Made by a program: the position numbers and the translations under genes | The notes under the pieces: model-generated | Database searches by the model: none | Told to the model about the DNA's origin: nothing | What the model saw: the letters and a program-made list of their open reading frames with translations, nothing else | Assembly: GCF_003634215.1 (NCBI RefSeq) | Contig: NZ_RBWX01000007.1 | Location: 1,164,945-1,228,944 of the forward strand | Length of the DNA stretch: 64,000 bases | Reading direction: 5' to 3' | Origin: Sphingosinicella microcystinivorans | GTDB lineage: Bacteria; Pseudomonadota; Alphaproteobacteria; Sphingomonadales; Sphingomonadaceae | In this document: positions 47,139-56,189 of the stretch, piece by piece | How positions within the stretch are numbered: position 1 is the stretch's first letter | Layout: every line of letters starts with the position of its first letter

Positions 47139-48773
47139 ATGCGGATCGCGCTCGCGTTTGCGGCTCTCCTTTCGGCAGGTGCCGCGGACGCGCGGACCGT
47201 CATCGTCAATGCGAACGGCTACACGCTCGACGATATCGGGCGCCTCGCGAAGTTCGACGGGCTCATCATCGGCGACGACGGGCGTGTCGAGCGCCTGTTG
47301 AAACCGGGTGAGACGGCGGACGGAGACGTGGTCGATGCGGGCGGCAGGACGCTGCTTCCCGGCCTGATCGATGCGCACGGCCATGTGATGGGCCTGGGCT
47401 TCATGGCGCTGCAGACCGATCTTTCGGACACGACGAGCATCGATCAGGCGCTTGCGAAGGTCGCATCCGACGCTGCGGCAATGCCGGAACGGGCGTGGAT
47501 CGTGGGCCGCGGCTGGAACCAGGTGCGTTGGGGGCTCGATCGTTTTCCCACTGCGGAAGAGCTGGACATTGCCGTGGCAGACCGCCCGGTCTGGCTGGCG
47601 CGTGTCGACGGTCATGCGGGCTGGGCGAATTCGGCCGCGTTGAAGGCGAGCGGCATTACCGCGAAAACCCCCGATCCCGCAGGCGGACGCATCGAGCGCG
47701 ATGCGAATGGCAAGCCGACCGGCGTGCTGATCGACACGGCCATGACCCTTGTCGAGAAGAAACTGCCGGTCCCGACAGAAGCGGAAAACGTCGCCGCGTT
47801 GGAAACGGCGCTGCAGATCATCGCATCGGTGGGCCTGACCGGCGTACATGACGCGGGGATCGATCGGGCGACATGGGGCCTTTACGAGCAATTCGCGAAA
47901 AACGGAAAGCTGACCGCGCGCATCTCCGCCATGGCGGACGGTGCCGACACGCTGCGTGCGATCGCACCCAAGGGCCCGACCGGCTGGCTTTATGGGGACC
48001 GCCTCGCGCTCAATACCGTGAAGCTGCTGGCGGACGGCGCGCTCGGTTCACGCGGCGCGGCGATGCTGGAACCGTACAGCGACGATCCCGAGAACACCGG
48101 CTTGATGATCATGGAGGGCGCGCAGCTCCGTAACCTGATTGCTTCGGCTTCCATGCGTGGCTTTCAGGTGAACATCCATGCCATCGGCGACAAGGCGAAC
48201 CGCGAGGTGCTGAATGCCTTCGCGGACATTCAGAAAATGGGTCAACCGCTCGTGCGCCCAAGCATCGAGCACGCGCAGATCCTGGCACCGGACGACATCG
48301 TTCGGTTTGCGAAGCTCGGCGTGATCGCCTCGATTCAGCCGACGCACGCCACATCCGACAAGGCGATGGCGGAAGATCGCGTGGGCCCCGAGAGGATCAA
48401 GGGCGGTTACGCATGGAAATCGCTGGTGAACAGCGGCGCGCGCATCGCAGGCGGTTCAGACTTCCCGGTGGAGCCCGCCAATCCGTTTTACGGTCTGCAC
48501 GCTGCCGTCACGCGGCAGGACAGGCATGGGCAGCCGCCGAAGGGCTGGTATGCGAACGAGGCAATGACCTTGCAGCAGGCCTTTGCCGCTTTCACAACCG
48601 GCGCGGCCTACGCGGGACAGCAGGAACGTAGCGTGGGGACGCTGACCCCCGGCAAGTGGGCCGACTTCATCCTGATCGACGGTGATCTCTTCAAGATGCC
48701 GCCCGGCGACATCTGGAAGGTGAAGGTGCTGGAAACATGGCTGGCGGGAAAGCGCGTCTACACGCGGGACTGA
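47139..48773 (+). CDS. exported YtcJ-like amidohydrolase
   Basis: 544 aa. Signal peptide (1-18, ending ADA). Metal-dependent hydrolase of the amidohydrolase superfamily: DAGGRTLLPGLIDAHGHVMG carries the first metal HxH, NIHAIGDKANREVLNAF the middle His, SIEHAQIL another, and GSDFPVEPANPF the catalytic Asp. The YtcJ-like branch hydrolyses N-acyl or formamide bonds of unknown substrates. Its export suggests a periplasmic job. It starts 5 nt after the dehydrogenase gene. Confidence 0.87.
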   Translation: MRIALAFAALLSAGAADARTVIVNANGYTLDDIGRLAKFDGLIIGDDGRVERLLKPGETADGDVVDAGGRTLLPGLIDAHGHVMGLGFMALQTDLSDTTSIDQALAKVASDAAAMPERAWIVGRGWNQVRWGLDRFPTAEELDIAVADRPVWLARVDGHAGWANSAALKASGITAKTPDPAGGRIERDANGKPTGVLIDTAMTLVEKKLPVPTEAENVAALETALQIIASVGLTGVHDAGIDRATWGLYEQFAKNGKLTARISAMADGADTLRAIAPKGPTGWLYGDRLALNTVKLLADGALGSRGAAMLEPYSDDPENTGLMIMEGAQLRNLIASASMRGFQVNIHAIGDKANREVLNAFADIQKMGQPLVRPSIEHAQILAPDDIVRFAKLGVIASIQPTHATSDKAMAEDRVGPERIKGGYAWKSLVNSGARIAGGSDFPVEPANPFYGLHAAVTRQDRHGQPPKGWYANEAMTLQQAFAAFTTGAAYAGQQERSVGTLTPGKWADFILIDGDLFKMPPGDIWKVKVLETWLAGKRVYTRD

Positions 48774-48794
48774 TCCTGCCCGCTGCTACGTCAC

Positions 48795-51032
48795 CTACTG
48801 CTGTTTAAGCACCGGGATGATGCTTGCGAAATCGTCGGTCCAAGGCTGAAGGTCCGGCCGTTCCCGAAGCATTTCCCATCCTGCCGGGCCTGCGCCGCCA
48901 GCGTACATTAGATCCTGCATCCGCGTTTCGGTTGGGGTGAGCGCCACCCAGATCGAGCGCGAATAATCGATGCCGGGAAGATCGGGGTCGTAGGGCGTGT
49001 GGTCGCGCACGCGCGCCGTCCAGCCCATGTCGTTCGCGATCGCGGCGATCACCGGCTGCAGGTCGATATGGCGGTTCGAAATGTGCACCATCAGCACGCC
49101 ATCCGGCTTCAGCGCCCCCGCATAGACCTTGAATGCCTCCTCGGTCATCAGGTGCATGGGGATCGCGTCCGACGTGAAGGCATCGATGGCGAGGAGATCG
49201 TAGGTGTGCCTCGGCTCCTTCGCGAGCGACAGGCGGGCGTCCCCCATGACGATGCGGAGGTCAGGCGTGCAGCGGGAGATATAGGTAAACAGCCGCTCGT
49301 CTTTCGCGATCCGCACGACGACGGGATCGATTTCGAATGCGGTCCAGCCTTGTCCGGGATGCGCGAAGCATGACAGCGAGCCCGCACCGAGCCCGACATA
49401 GCCGACCTTCGCGAAGCGACCGGAAATCTTCGGCAGCGCCGCGAACGCCTCGGCGACGCCACTGCCCTTCGCGTAGTAGGACTGCGGCTCGCTTTGCAGA
49501 TCCGGGATCAGGCTCTGCACGCCGTGCAATGTCGTCCCGTGCTCAAGCTGGCGGATGAGGCGGGCGCCGTCTGCCTTGATCGTGTAAATCCCGAAGAAGC
49601 TGCGCTCGCGCGCCAGTTCGATGCGGCTGATCGCGATCGCCTGCCAGCCGCCGAGGGCGAGCATCAGCGCGCCGAAGCAGGCCGCGAAGGTGAGCCGCCG
49701 CCCGATCGAAAGCACGGCGGCCAGCGCGATGATGCCGAGCGCGGGCGCGGCGGTCTCTGCGCGGTCGCCGAGGATCAGTTCGGTGTGCACCCACCAGGAT
49801 GCGACAAGTGAGACGAGCGGCAACGCGATGTCGAGGATCAGCCCCCTGCGACCTTTCCAGAGCGCCCCGATGCGTTTCGTCAGCGGCTTTGCGGGGATCA
49901 GCGCGGCGGCGCAGACGAGCAGGATCGGGTGCTCATAGACCCAATCGAACACCAGTGGCGCGACGATCGCGGAGAAGAAGCCGCCGATGACACCGCCCAA
50001 AGAGATCCACAGGTAGTAGTCGGTGAGCTGCGACGGCGGCGGGCGCCGCTCCGCGAGATGGCCGTGCAGCGCCAGTGCGACAACGAACAGCAGCACGAGA
50101 TTGGTGAGCGCCATCAGCAGCGCGAACACGCCCTGCGCGAGGAACGTGTAGCCGCCGAGCAGCAGCAGGAGGATCGGCGCCGCCATCTTCGCCTGCTTCA
50201 CGAAGATCGCCCCGCCCATCGAGAAAGCGACGATGAAGGTGACGAGGTAGAGCGCGAGCGGCACCACCCAGAGCAGCGGCACGGCGACGATATCCGTCGT
50301 CAGGTGCGTCGTCGTGGAGAGCAGCAGGCCCGATGGCACGGCGGCAAGCACCGTCCAGACCGCGCGCTCGTGCCATGTCGCGGGTGGTGCAGCCTCTGCG
50401 GCGGGCACCGGGTCACGCGCCGGGCGGCGGGCGCAGAAGGCGACGAGTAACGCGAGCACCACGAAGCCGCCCGACCAGAGCCACGCCTGCTCCTTCAGGC
50501 GCAGATAGGGCTCGACCGCGAACGGGTAAGCGAGGAGCGCGAGCAGGCTTCCGGCATTGCTCGCCGCGTAGAGAAAATAGGGGTCCGCCGCCGCCGGATC
50601 GTCGACACGCGCGTACCACGACTGCATCAAGGGGGCCTGCGCCGCCACGACGAAGAACACCGGGCCGATCGAGGCGCCGAGCAGCGCCAGCAGCCACAGC
50701 ATCGGCGGCAGCGTCTCGCGCCCGCCGAGCTCGGCGAGGCTGATCGGCAGCGTGAGCGCGGCGACGGCAAAGACCGCGAGGTGGACGATGGTCTGCCGCC
50801 GCTGCGCCATGCGGCTGATCGCATGGGCGTAGACGTATCCCGCGAGCAGCATCGCCTGGTAGAACAGCATGGCGACGTTCCACACCGCGGGCGCGCCGCC
50901 CAGTGTCGGCAGCGCCATGCGACCGAGCATCGGCTGGATGAGGAACAGGAGGAACGAGCCGAGGAAGATCGTCGCGATGAACAGCGGCCGCGCCGCCAAT
51001 CCCCGCGACAGTGTGCCCTCGGCAGCTGTCAT
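48795..51032 (-). CDS. membrane protein with C-terminal spermidine-synthase-like domain
   Basis: 745 aa. Residues 15-460 contain about 13-14 hydrophobic helices resembling a transporter-like membrane domain. Residues 475-740 are a spermidine-synthase-like class I methyltransferase fold: GLGAGSL (547-553), acidic AFEIDP (565-570), GDAR (597-600), and AIDAFTSDAIP (615-625), where canonical aminopropyltransferases have catalytic Asp. Such fused proteins are widespread but their reaction is unproven. It is translated from an ATGA overlap with hemB, so the two share an mRNA. Confidence 0.85.
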   Translation of the reverse strand: MTAAEGTLSRGLAARPLFIATIFLGSFLLFLIQPMLGRMALPTLGGAPAVWNVAMLFYQAMLLAGYVYAHAISRMAQRRQTIVHLAVFAVAALTLPISLAELGGRETLPPMLWLLALLGASIGPVFFVVAAQAPLMQSWYARVDDPAAADPYFLYAASNAGSLLALLAYPFAVEPYLRLKEQAWLWSGGFVVLALLVAFCARRPARDPVPAAEAAPPATWHERAVWTVLAAVPSGLLLSTTTHLTTDIVAVPLLWVVPLALYLVTFIVAFSMGGAIFVKQAKMAAPILLLLLGGYTFLAQGVFALLMALTNLVLLFVVALALHGHLAERRPPPSQLTDYYLWISLGGVIGGFFSAIVAPLVFDWVYEHPILLVCAAALIPAKPLTKRIGALWKGRRGLILDIALPLVSLVASWWVHTELILGDRAETAAPALGIIALAAVLSIGRRLTFAACFGALMLALGGWQAIAISRIELARERSFFGIYTIKADGARLIRQLEHGTTLHGVQSLIPDLQSEPQSYYAKGSGVAEAFAALPKISGRFAKVGYVGLGAGSLSCFAHPGQGWTAFEIDPVVVRIAKDERLFTYISRCTPDLRIVMGDARLSLAKEPRHTYDLLAIDAFTSDAIPMHLMTEEAFKVYAGALKPDGVLMVHISNRHIDLQPVIAAIANDMGWTARVRDHTPYDPDLPGIDYSRSIWVALTPTETRMQDLMYAGGAGPAGWEMLRERPDLQPWTDDFASIIPVLKQQ

Positions 51033-52045
51033 CCGAGCAGCCGCGCCGCGTCGCGCGCGTAATAGGTGAGGATGCCCGAGCAGCCCGCCCGGCGGAACGC
51101 CATCAGCGCCTCGATGATCATCCTGTCGCGCTCGATGAGGCCGGCCCGCGCGGCGGTCTCCAGCATCGCGTACTCGCCGGAGACCTGATAGGCGAACACG
51201 GGGATGTTGAATGCGTCCTTCACGCGGGCGATCACGTCGAGATAGGGCATCCCCGGCTTCACCATCACGCTGTCGGCCCCCTCGGCGATGTCGAGCGCGA
51301 CTTCGCGCAGCGCCTCGTCGGCGTTCGCGGGGTTCATCTGATACGTCTTCTTGTCGCCTTTCAGGAAGCCGCCCGACCCGACCGCATCGCGGAACGGGCC
51401 GTAGAAGGCGGAGGCGTATTTCGCGGCGTAGCTCATGATCTGCACGTCGTGGAAGCTGCCTGCCTCCAGCACCTTGCGGATGGCGCCGATGCGACCGTCC
51501 ATCATGTCCGACGGGGCGATGATGTCCGCTCCGGCGCGGGCCTGCACCAGCGCCTGGCCCTGCAGCATCTCGATCGTCTCGTCGTTGAGGATGCGGCCGT
51601 CGTCCGAGAGCAGGCCGTCATGACCGTGCGTCGTGTAGGGATCGAGCGCGACGTCCGTCAGCACGCCGATGCCGGGGGCGGCGTCCTTGATGGCCTTGAT
51701 CGCGCGGCAGGTGAGATTGTCGGGATTGAGCGCCTCGCGGCCGTCGGCGGTACGACGATCGGCGGGCGTGTTGGGGAAGAGCGCGATGCAGGGGATGCCG
51801 AGACCTTCGGCTTCCTTCGCGGCCTCTGCGACGAGATCAACCGAGAGCCGCTCGACGCCCGGCATCGTCGGCACCGCCGTTCGCTCGCCTTTGCCTTCGG
51901 TGACGAAAAGCGGCCAGATGAAATCGGCCGGAGAGAGCGTCACTTCCGCGAACAGCGCGCGCGACCAGGCATGTGCGCGGGGGCGTCTCAGGCGGGTTGC
52001 AGGGTAGGCGGCGGCGGGTTTCGGGACGGGGGACATGGGCCGCAT
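51029..52045 (-). CDS. hemB: delta-aminolevulinic acid dehydratase (porphobilinogen synthase), Mg type
   Basis: 338 aa. It condenses two 5-aminolevulinate molecules to porphobilinogen, the step after HemA. Schiff-base lysines lie in AAKYASAFYGPFR and VMVKPGMPYLD, and PSDMMDGRIGAIR is conserved. Where zinc enzymes have three cysteines (DVCLCEY-type loop), this one reads DVALDPYTTHGHDG, with no Cys, indicating the magnesium-dependent class. Start may be ATG 52045 or 52036, as neither has a strong ribosome binding site. Confidence 0.95.
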   Translation of the reverse strand: MRPMSPVPKPAAAYPATRLRRPRAHAWSRALFAEVTLSPADFIWPLFVTEGKGERTAVPTMPGVERLSVDLVAEAAKEAEGLGIPCIALFPNTPADRRTADGREALNPDNLTCRAIKAIKDAAPGIGVLTDVALDPYTTHGHDGLLSDDGRILNDETIEMLQGQALVQARAGADIIAPSDMMDGRIGAIRKVLEAGSFHDVQIMSYAAKYASAFYGPFRDAVGSGGFLKGDKKTYQMNPANADEALREVALDIAEGADSVMVKPGMPYLDVIARVKDAFNIPVFAYQVSGEYAMLETAARAGLIERDRMIIEALMAFRRAGCSGILTYYARDAARLLG

Positions 52046-52117
52046 CTATGGTCGAAAATACACGCCTTGAGAAGCACAGGCTTTACCAGGGTGTGCCGCC
52101 GGCGCTAAGCGCGGATC

Positions 52118-52762
52118 ATGACGGGATTCGCCATCGAAGCCGTGCTCACCGGGACGGCGCAGCCGCTTCGCGGCGAGGAGTTGAGCGCGATCGCAAAAGC
52201 GCCCCGGCTGGACACGGTGATCGTGAAGCCGCTTGGTCTCGAAGGCGACGAACAGGCGGATACCGTGCACCACGGCGGCGTCGATATGGCAATCCACCAC
52301 TATCCGCGTGATCACTACGCCTGGTGGGCGGACAAGATGCCCGATCAGCCGCTGCTCGGCGCGGCGGGCGCTTTCGGAGAGAATATCTCGACGACCGGTC
52401 TCGACGAGCACACCGCCTGCATCGGCGATCGCTATCGGCTCGGGACAGCGCTCGTCGAGATTTCGCAAGGCCGCAAACCCTGCTGGAAGCCGGCACACCG
52501 GCTGGGGCGCCCGGCGCTCGTCGCCGAAATCGTGAAGAGCTGCCGCTCCGGTTGGTACTACCGCGTGATCGAACCCGGCGCTGTCGCAGTCGGAGATGCG
52601 CTGACGCTCGAACACCGCCCGCATCCCGAATGGACTGTGGCGCGCGTCTTCGGCCTGATCGTCGGCGGCGCGGGCAAGGCCGACCCCGGAGCGCTGAAGG
52701 CGCTTGGGCGGCTGGAGCTCCTGTCGGCCGAATGGCGCGAACGCGCGCGAATGATGTCGTGA
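52118..52762 (+). CDS. MOSC domain protein (YiiM-like)
   Basis: 214 aa. MOSC fold related to the C-terminus of molybdenum-cofactor sulfurase. Seen: KPLGLEGDEQADTVHHGGVDMAIHHYP, GAFGENISTTGL and the conserved cysteine in ISQGRKPCWKPAHR. YiiM-type proteins reduce N-hydroxylated compounds with a molybdenum cofactor; activity here is inferred. The stop overlaps the GTG start of murI (GTGA). Confidence 0.87.
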   Translation: MTGFAIEAVLTGTAQPLRGEELSAIAKAPRLDTVIVKPLGLEGDEQADTVHHGGVDMAIHHYPRDHYAWWADKMPDQPLLGAAGAFGENISTTGLDEHTACIGDRYRLGTALVEISQGRKPCWKPAHRLGRPALVAEIVKSCRSGWYYRVIEPGAVAVGDALTLEHRPHPEWTVARVFGLIVGGAGKADPGALKALGRLELLSAEWRERARMMS

Positions 52763-53550
52763 GCTGTCCGCCGATACTCGTTTTCGATTCGGGCATGGGA
52801 GGCCTCTCCGTGCTGGCGCCGATCCGCGCCGCGTTGCCGCAGGCCCCGGTGGTCTATGTCGCGGACAACGCAGGGTTCCCTTACGGCAGCAAGAGCGAGG
52901 CCGAGATCGCCGCGCGCGTGCCCGCGCTGCTCGGTCGTCTCACCGAGCGGTATCGACCGCGCCTGATCGTCATCGCGTGCAACACCGCCTCCACGATCGC
53001 GCTTTCGCATGTGCGTGCAGCGCTCGACGTTCCGGTGGTGGGTACGGTGCCCGCGATCAAGCCTGCTGCCGAGGCAACGAAGACGAAGGTGATCGGCGTG
53101 CTTGGCACGCCCGCAACAGTGCGGCAGGCGTATGTCGACAATCTTGCCGCCGAGTTCGCGTCCGACTGCGTGGTGCTGCGCCACGGAACGCCCGAACTTG
53201 CCGCGATGGCGGAGGCGAAACTGCGCGGCGAAGCCGTTCCGGCGGAGGGCTATGCGGCGGTGATGGCGGGGCTGGCCGGGCAGCCGCGCGGTGAGGACAT
53301 GGACATCGTCGTTCTCGCGTGCACGCACTTTCCGCTGGTGGAGGAGGAACTCGCCGCTGCCGCCCGGCGCCCTATGCGGTTCGTCCATGGCGGACATGGG
53401 ATCGCCCGCCGCGTGACGCACCTGCTTCGCGATGCCGACTGGACCGGCTGTGCGCCGACGGGCCTTGCCGTTTTCACGGCGAGAGACGAAAAGTCTGCTG
53501 CGCTCGTGCCCGCGCTCACAGCGCGCGGGCTTGATGTAGATTATCTCTAA
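52759..53550 (+). CDS. murI: glutamate racemase
   Basis: 263 aa. It makes D-glutamate for peptidoglycan. FDSGMGGLSVL at the start carries the conserved Asp/Ser, the two catalytic cysteines are C74 in IACNTAST and C188 in LACTHFPLV, and DNAGFPYG is present. The start is GTG 52759, overlapping the MOSC stop by 4 bp; the frame runs far upstream through the MOSC gene, but similarity begins at this GTG. Confidence 0.95.
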   Translation: MSCPPILVFDSGMGGLSVLAPIRAALPQAPVVYVADNAGFPYGSKSEAEIAARVPALLGRLTERYRPRLIVIACNTASTIALSHVRAALDVPVVGTVPAIKPAAEATKTKVIGVLGTPATVRQAYVDNLAAEFASDCVVLRHGTPELAAMAEAKLRGEAVPAEGYAAVMAGLAGQPRGEDMDIVVLACTHFPLVEEELAAAARRPMRFVHGGHGIARRVTHLLRDADWTGCAPTGLAVFTARDEKSAALVPALTARGLDVDYL

Positions 53551-53572
53551 CAAAGGGATCGCGGCAAAACCT

Positions 53573-53986
53573 ATGACGACGCATGAGGAATTGCTCGCGC
53601 GCCTCAACGCCGATCTGCCGCCAAGCGGCATTTTGCTCGGCGCCGAGATTCTGGAGCTGGACCCATCCGGGCGGGTCCGCATGTCGTTTGTCGCAACGCC
53701 CGCGTTCTGCAACCCCAACGGCACGGTTCAAGGCGGCATCGTCGCCGCGATGCTGGACGACGCGGCGGAGATGGCCTGCGTCGCCGACGCGGGCAAACGC
53801 ATCTTCGTGGCGACGATCGAGATGAAGGTGAGCTTCCTGCTGCCCGCCAAGGCAGGAAAACTCTATGCGGAAGGCCGCGTCATCAAGCGGGGGCGCATGA
53901 TCGCCTTCCTGGAGGCGGACCTTTTCGATGGCGAAGGCGCACTCCTTGCGCGTATGACCTCCACCGCTGCGCCGCGCGCATTCTGA
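53573..53986 (+). CDS. PaaI-like hotdog thioesterase
   Basis: 137 aa. Hotdog fold with NPNGTVQGGIVAAMLDDAAEMA, where the usual HGG is replaced by QGG, followed by EMKVSFLLPAK. The conserved Asp (in LDDA) is kept. It likely hydrolyses an acyl-CoA. It lies 22 nt after murI and 19 nt before the enoyl-CoA hydratase-like gene, so it may share a pathway with that protein. Confidence 0.82.
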   Translation: MTTHEELLARLNADLPPSGILLGAEILELDPSGRVRMSFVATPAFCNPNGTVQGGIVAAMLDDAAEMACVADAGKRIFVATIEMKVSFLLPAKAGKLYAEGRVIKRGRMIAFLEADLFDGEGALLARMTSTAAPRAF

Positions 53987-54005
53987 ATAACTTGAGGGAA
54001 ACTGG

Positions 54006-55034
54006 ATGACCGACGACATCGTGTTCGAAAAGCGCGGCCGCGCCGGACTGATGACATTGAACCGGCCGCAGGCACTGAACGCGCTCAATCGCGAGATGTG
54101 CCTCGCGCTGCACCGTCAGCTTAATGCATGGTCCGTGGACGACACGGTTTCGGTGGTGATCATCCGCGGCGCGGGTGAGAAGGCGTTCTGCGCAGGCGGC
54201 GATGTGGTGGGCCTCTACCATTCCGGTAAAGAAGGCACTTCGGAATGGGAGGGCTTCTTCGCGGACGAATACCGCATGAACCTCGCCATCGGCACGTTTC
54301 CGAAGCCGTATGTGGCGCTTGTCGACGGTTTCAGCATGGGTGGCGGTGTCGGCGTCTCGGTCCACGCACCGTACCGCGTCGTCACCGAAAAGACGCTGTT
54401 CGCCATGCCTGAAACCGGCATCGGCCTTATCCCTGACGTGGGCGGCACGCACGCGCTCGCCCAGATGCCGGGCGAAGTCGGCACCTATCTCGGTCTCACC
54501 GGCGCGCGCCTCAAGGCTGCGGACTGCATGTATGCCGGATACGGCACGCACCACTGTACGAGCGCACAGATCGTTGCGCTGACCGACGCGCTTGCCGAGG
54601 GCGGCGATGTCGCCCAGACGCTGAACGCGTTCCATTCGGATGCCGGGCCCGCACCGCTTGAGGCGGTTCGCGACGAGATCGACCGGCACTTCGCGTTCGA
54701 TACGGTGGAAGCGATCATGGAATCGCTCTCGCTCGGCAGCGATTGGGCCGTGGCGCAGCGCGACGTGCTGATGAAAATGTCGCCGACCAGCATGAAGATC
54801 AGCCTGCGTGCGCTACGCGAGGCGCGCGGGGATGACCTCGCGGGATGCCTGCGCCGGGAATACCGGCTGGTTTCCGCGATCAAGTCTGGCCATGATTTCT
54901 TTGAAGGCATCCGCGCCCAGCTGATCGACAAGGACAAGTCGCCGCGTTGGCGCCCCGCCGCGCTTCGCGATGTGACGGAGGAAATGGTGGACGGCTATTT
55001 TGCGCCGCCGGCATGGGGAGACCTCAGCTTTTGA
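54006..55034 (+). CDS. 3-hydroxyisobutyryl-CoA hydrolase-like protein (enoyl-CoA hydratase family)
   Basis: 342 aa, longer than ordinary crotonases (about 260) and fitting the HIBYL-CoA hydrolase branch used in valine breakdown. Oxyanion loops: GAGEKAFCAGGDVVGLYHSG and GFSMGGGVGVSVHAPYRV, with catalytic Glu in MPETGIGLIPDVGGTHALA. The C-terminal extension contains LGSDWAVAQRDVL and SPTSMKISLRALREA, typical of the group. It ends in a TTGA overlap with the ATP-grasp gene. Confidence 0.88.
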   Translation: MTDDIVFEKRGRAGLMTLNRPQALNALNREMCLALHRQLNAWSVDDTVSVVIIRGAGEKAFCAGGDVVGLYHSGKEGTSEWEGFFADEYRMNLAIGTFPKPYVALVDGFSMGGGVGVSVHAPYRVVTEKTLFAMPETGIGLIPDVGGTHALAQMPGEVGTYLGLTGARLKAADCMYAGYGTHHCTSAQIVALTDALAEGGDVAQTLNAFHSDAGPAPLEAVRDEIDRHFAFDTVEAIMESLSLGSDWAVAQRDVLMKMSPTSMKISLRALREARGDDLAGCLRREYRLVSAIKSGHDFFEGIRAQLIDKDKSPRWRPAALRDVTEEMVDGYFAPPAWGDLSF

Positions 55035-56158
55035 ACGAAAGTGCGCTTGTCGTCGGCCTTGGCCTGAATGGCCTTGGCGTCGTGCGGTCGCTTGCGGCGG
55101 CGGGCATCCGCGTGCACGCCTTCGACGATACGATGGGGCCCTACACCGCAACGCGCCACGGCACGAAGGCGAAGGCGCCGCTTGCTGGCGAAGGACTCAT
55201 CGAAGCGCTCGCGGCGTACCGCGCGCGGCTCGATCACGATCCCGTGCTGTTCCTGACACGCGAGGACGGTGTGGCCACGGTGGCCGCGAACCGGGACCGG
55301 ATTCCCGGTTACCGGATCGCGATGCCGGACCACGACGTTGTGGAAGCGATGGTCAACAAGGATCGGTTCATGCCGATCGCAGCGCGCGCCGGACTTGCCG
55401 TGCCGCGTACGGTGACGCTGCGCAGCGCCGATGACCTCGCGCTCCTTGAACAGCTGACGCCGCCCCTGATCGTGAAGCCGAGCGAGCATGTCGCCGCCTA
55501 TCAGGCCCGGTTCAAGAAGGCCTACGTGTTCGAAAGCGCCGCCGACGCCGCGCCGATGATTCCAGACATGCTCGCCGCCGCGGGTGAACTCGTGGCGCAG
55601 GAATATGTGCCGGGGGATGACGGCAGCGTGTTCTTCTGCCTCGCCTATTTCGGCGCCGAGAGCGACATGCTTGCGGCTTACACGGGTTACAAGACGGCAA
55701 GCTGGCCCCCGCGCGTCGGCGGCACTGCGGGCTGCGCGCCCGCGCCCGAAGCGCACGCACGGCTGGCCGCGGACACGCAGGCCTTTTTTGCGGCGGCGCG
55801 TTTTCAGGGCATGGGCAGCCTGGAATTCAAGCGCCATGCGCAAACGGGTGCGTTCTACATGATCGAGCCGACCGCGTGCCGGACCGACTATCAGTCTGAA
55901 CTCGCGACGCTGAACGGCGTAAATCTGCCCGCAATGCAGTTCGCCGACCAGATGCGCCTGCCGCTCCCGTCAGCGGAGCCGAAACACCGGTTCGGCTGGC
56001 GCGATCCCGGCGCGGTCGCGTCGGGTGCGGTGGTTCCCAAATCCGGGTCCGGCTGGCGGGCGGTCGACGCGCTCTGGCGCGGTGACGATCCCGGCCCGTG
56101 GCTCGCTTCGGGCCGCAACCGTATTGCACGCAAGCTCGGCCTTGGCGGCCGGCGATAA
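55031..56158 (+). CDS. ATP-grasp carboxylate-amine ligase-like protein
   Basis: 375 aa from TTG 55031. An N-terminal Rossmann-like part (SALVVGLGLNGLGVVRSLAAAG) leads to VNKDRFMPIAARAGLAVPRT and the ATP-grasp core PLIVKPSEHVAAYQ, QEYVPGDDGSVFFC and MIEPTACRTDYQSELA. It resembles carB/D-aspartate-ligase-like enzymes, often found with cell-envelope or polysaccharide genes. Substrates are unknown. The start is ambiguous: TTG 55031 overlaps the previous stop and lies 10 nt after GGGAG; ATG 55013 would add six residues but has no ribosome binding site. The toroid gene follows 31 nt later. Confidence 0.78.
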   Translation: MNESALVVGLGLNGLGVVRSLAAAGIRVHAFDDTMGPYTATRHGTKAKAPLAGEGLIEALAAYRARLDHDPVLFLTREDGVATVAANRDRIPGYRIAMPDHDVVEAMVNKDRFMPIAARAGLAVPRTVTLRSADDLALLEQLTPPLIVKPSEHVAAYQARFKKAYVFESAADAAPMIPDMLAAAGELVAQEYVPGDDGSVFFCLAYFGAESDMLAAYTGYKTASWPPRVGGTAGCAPAPEAHARLAADTQAFFAAARFQGMGSLEFKRHAQTGAFYMIEPTACRTDYQSELATLNGVNLPAMQFADQMRLPLPSAEPKHRFGWRDPGAVASGAVVPKSGSGWRAVDALWRGDDPGPWLASGRNRIARKLGLGGRR

Positions 56159-56189
56159 AACCTTAACCGACTCCCGCTAGGCAGGGCTC

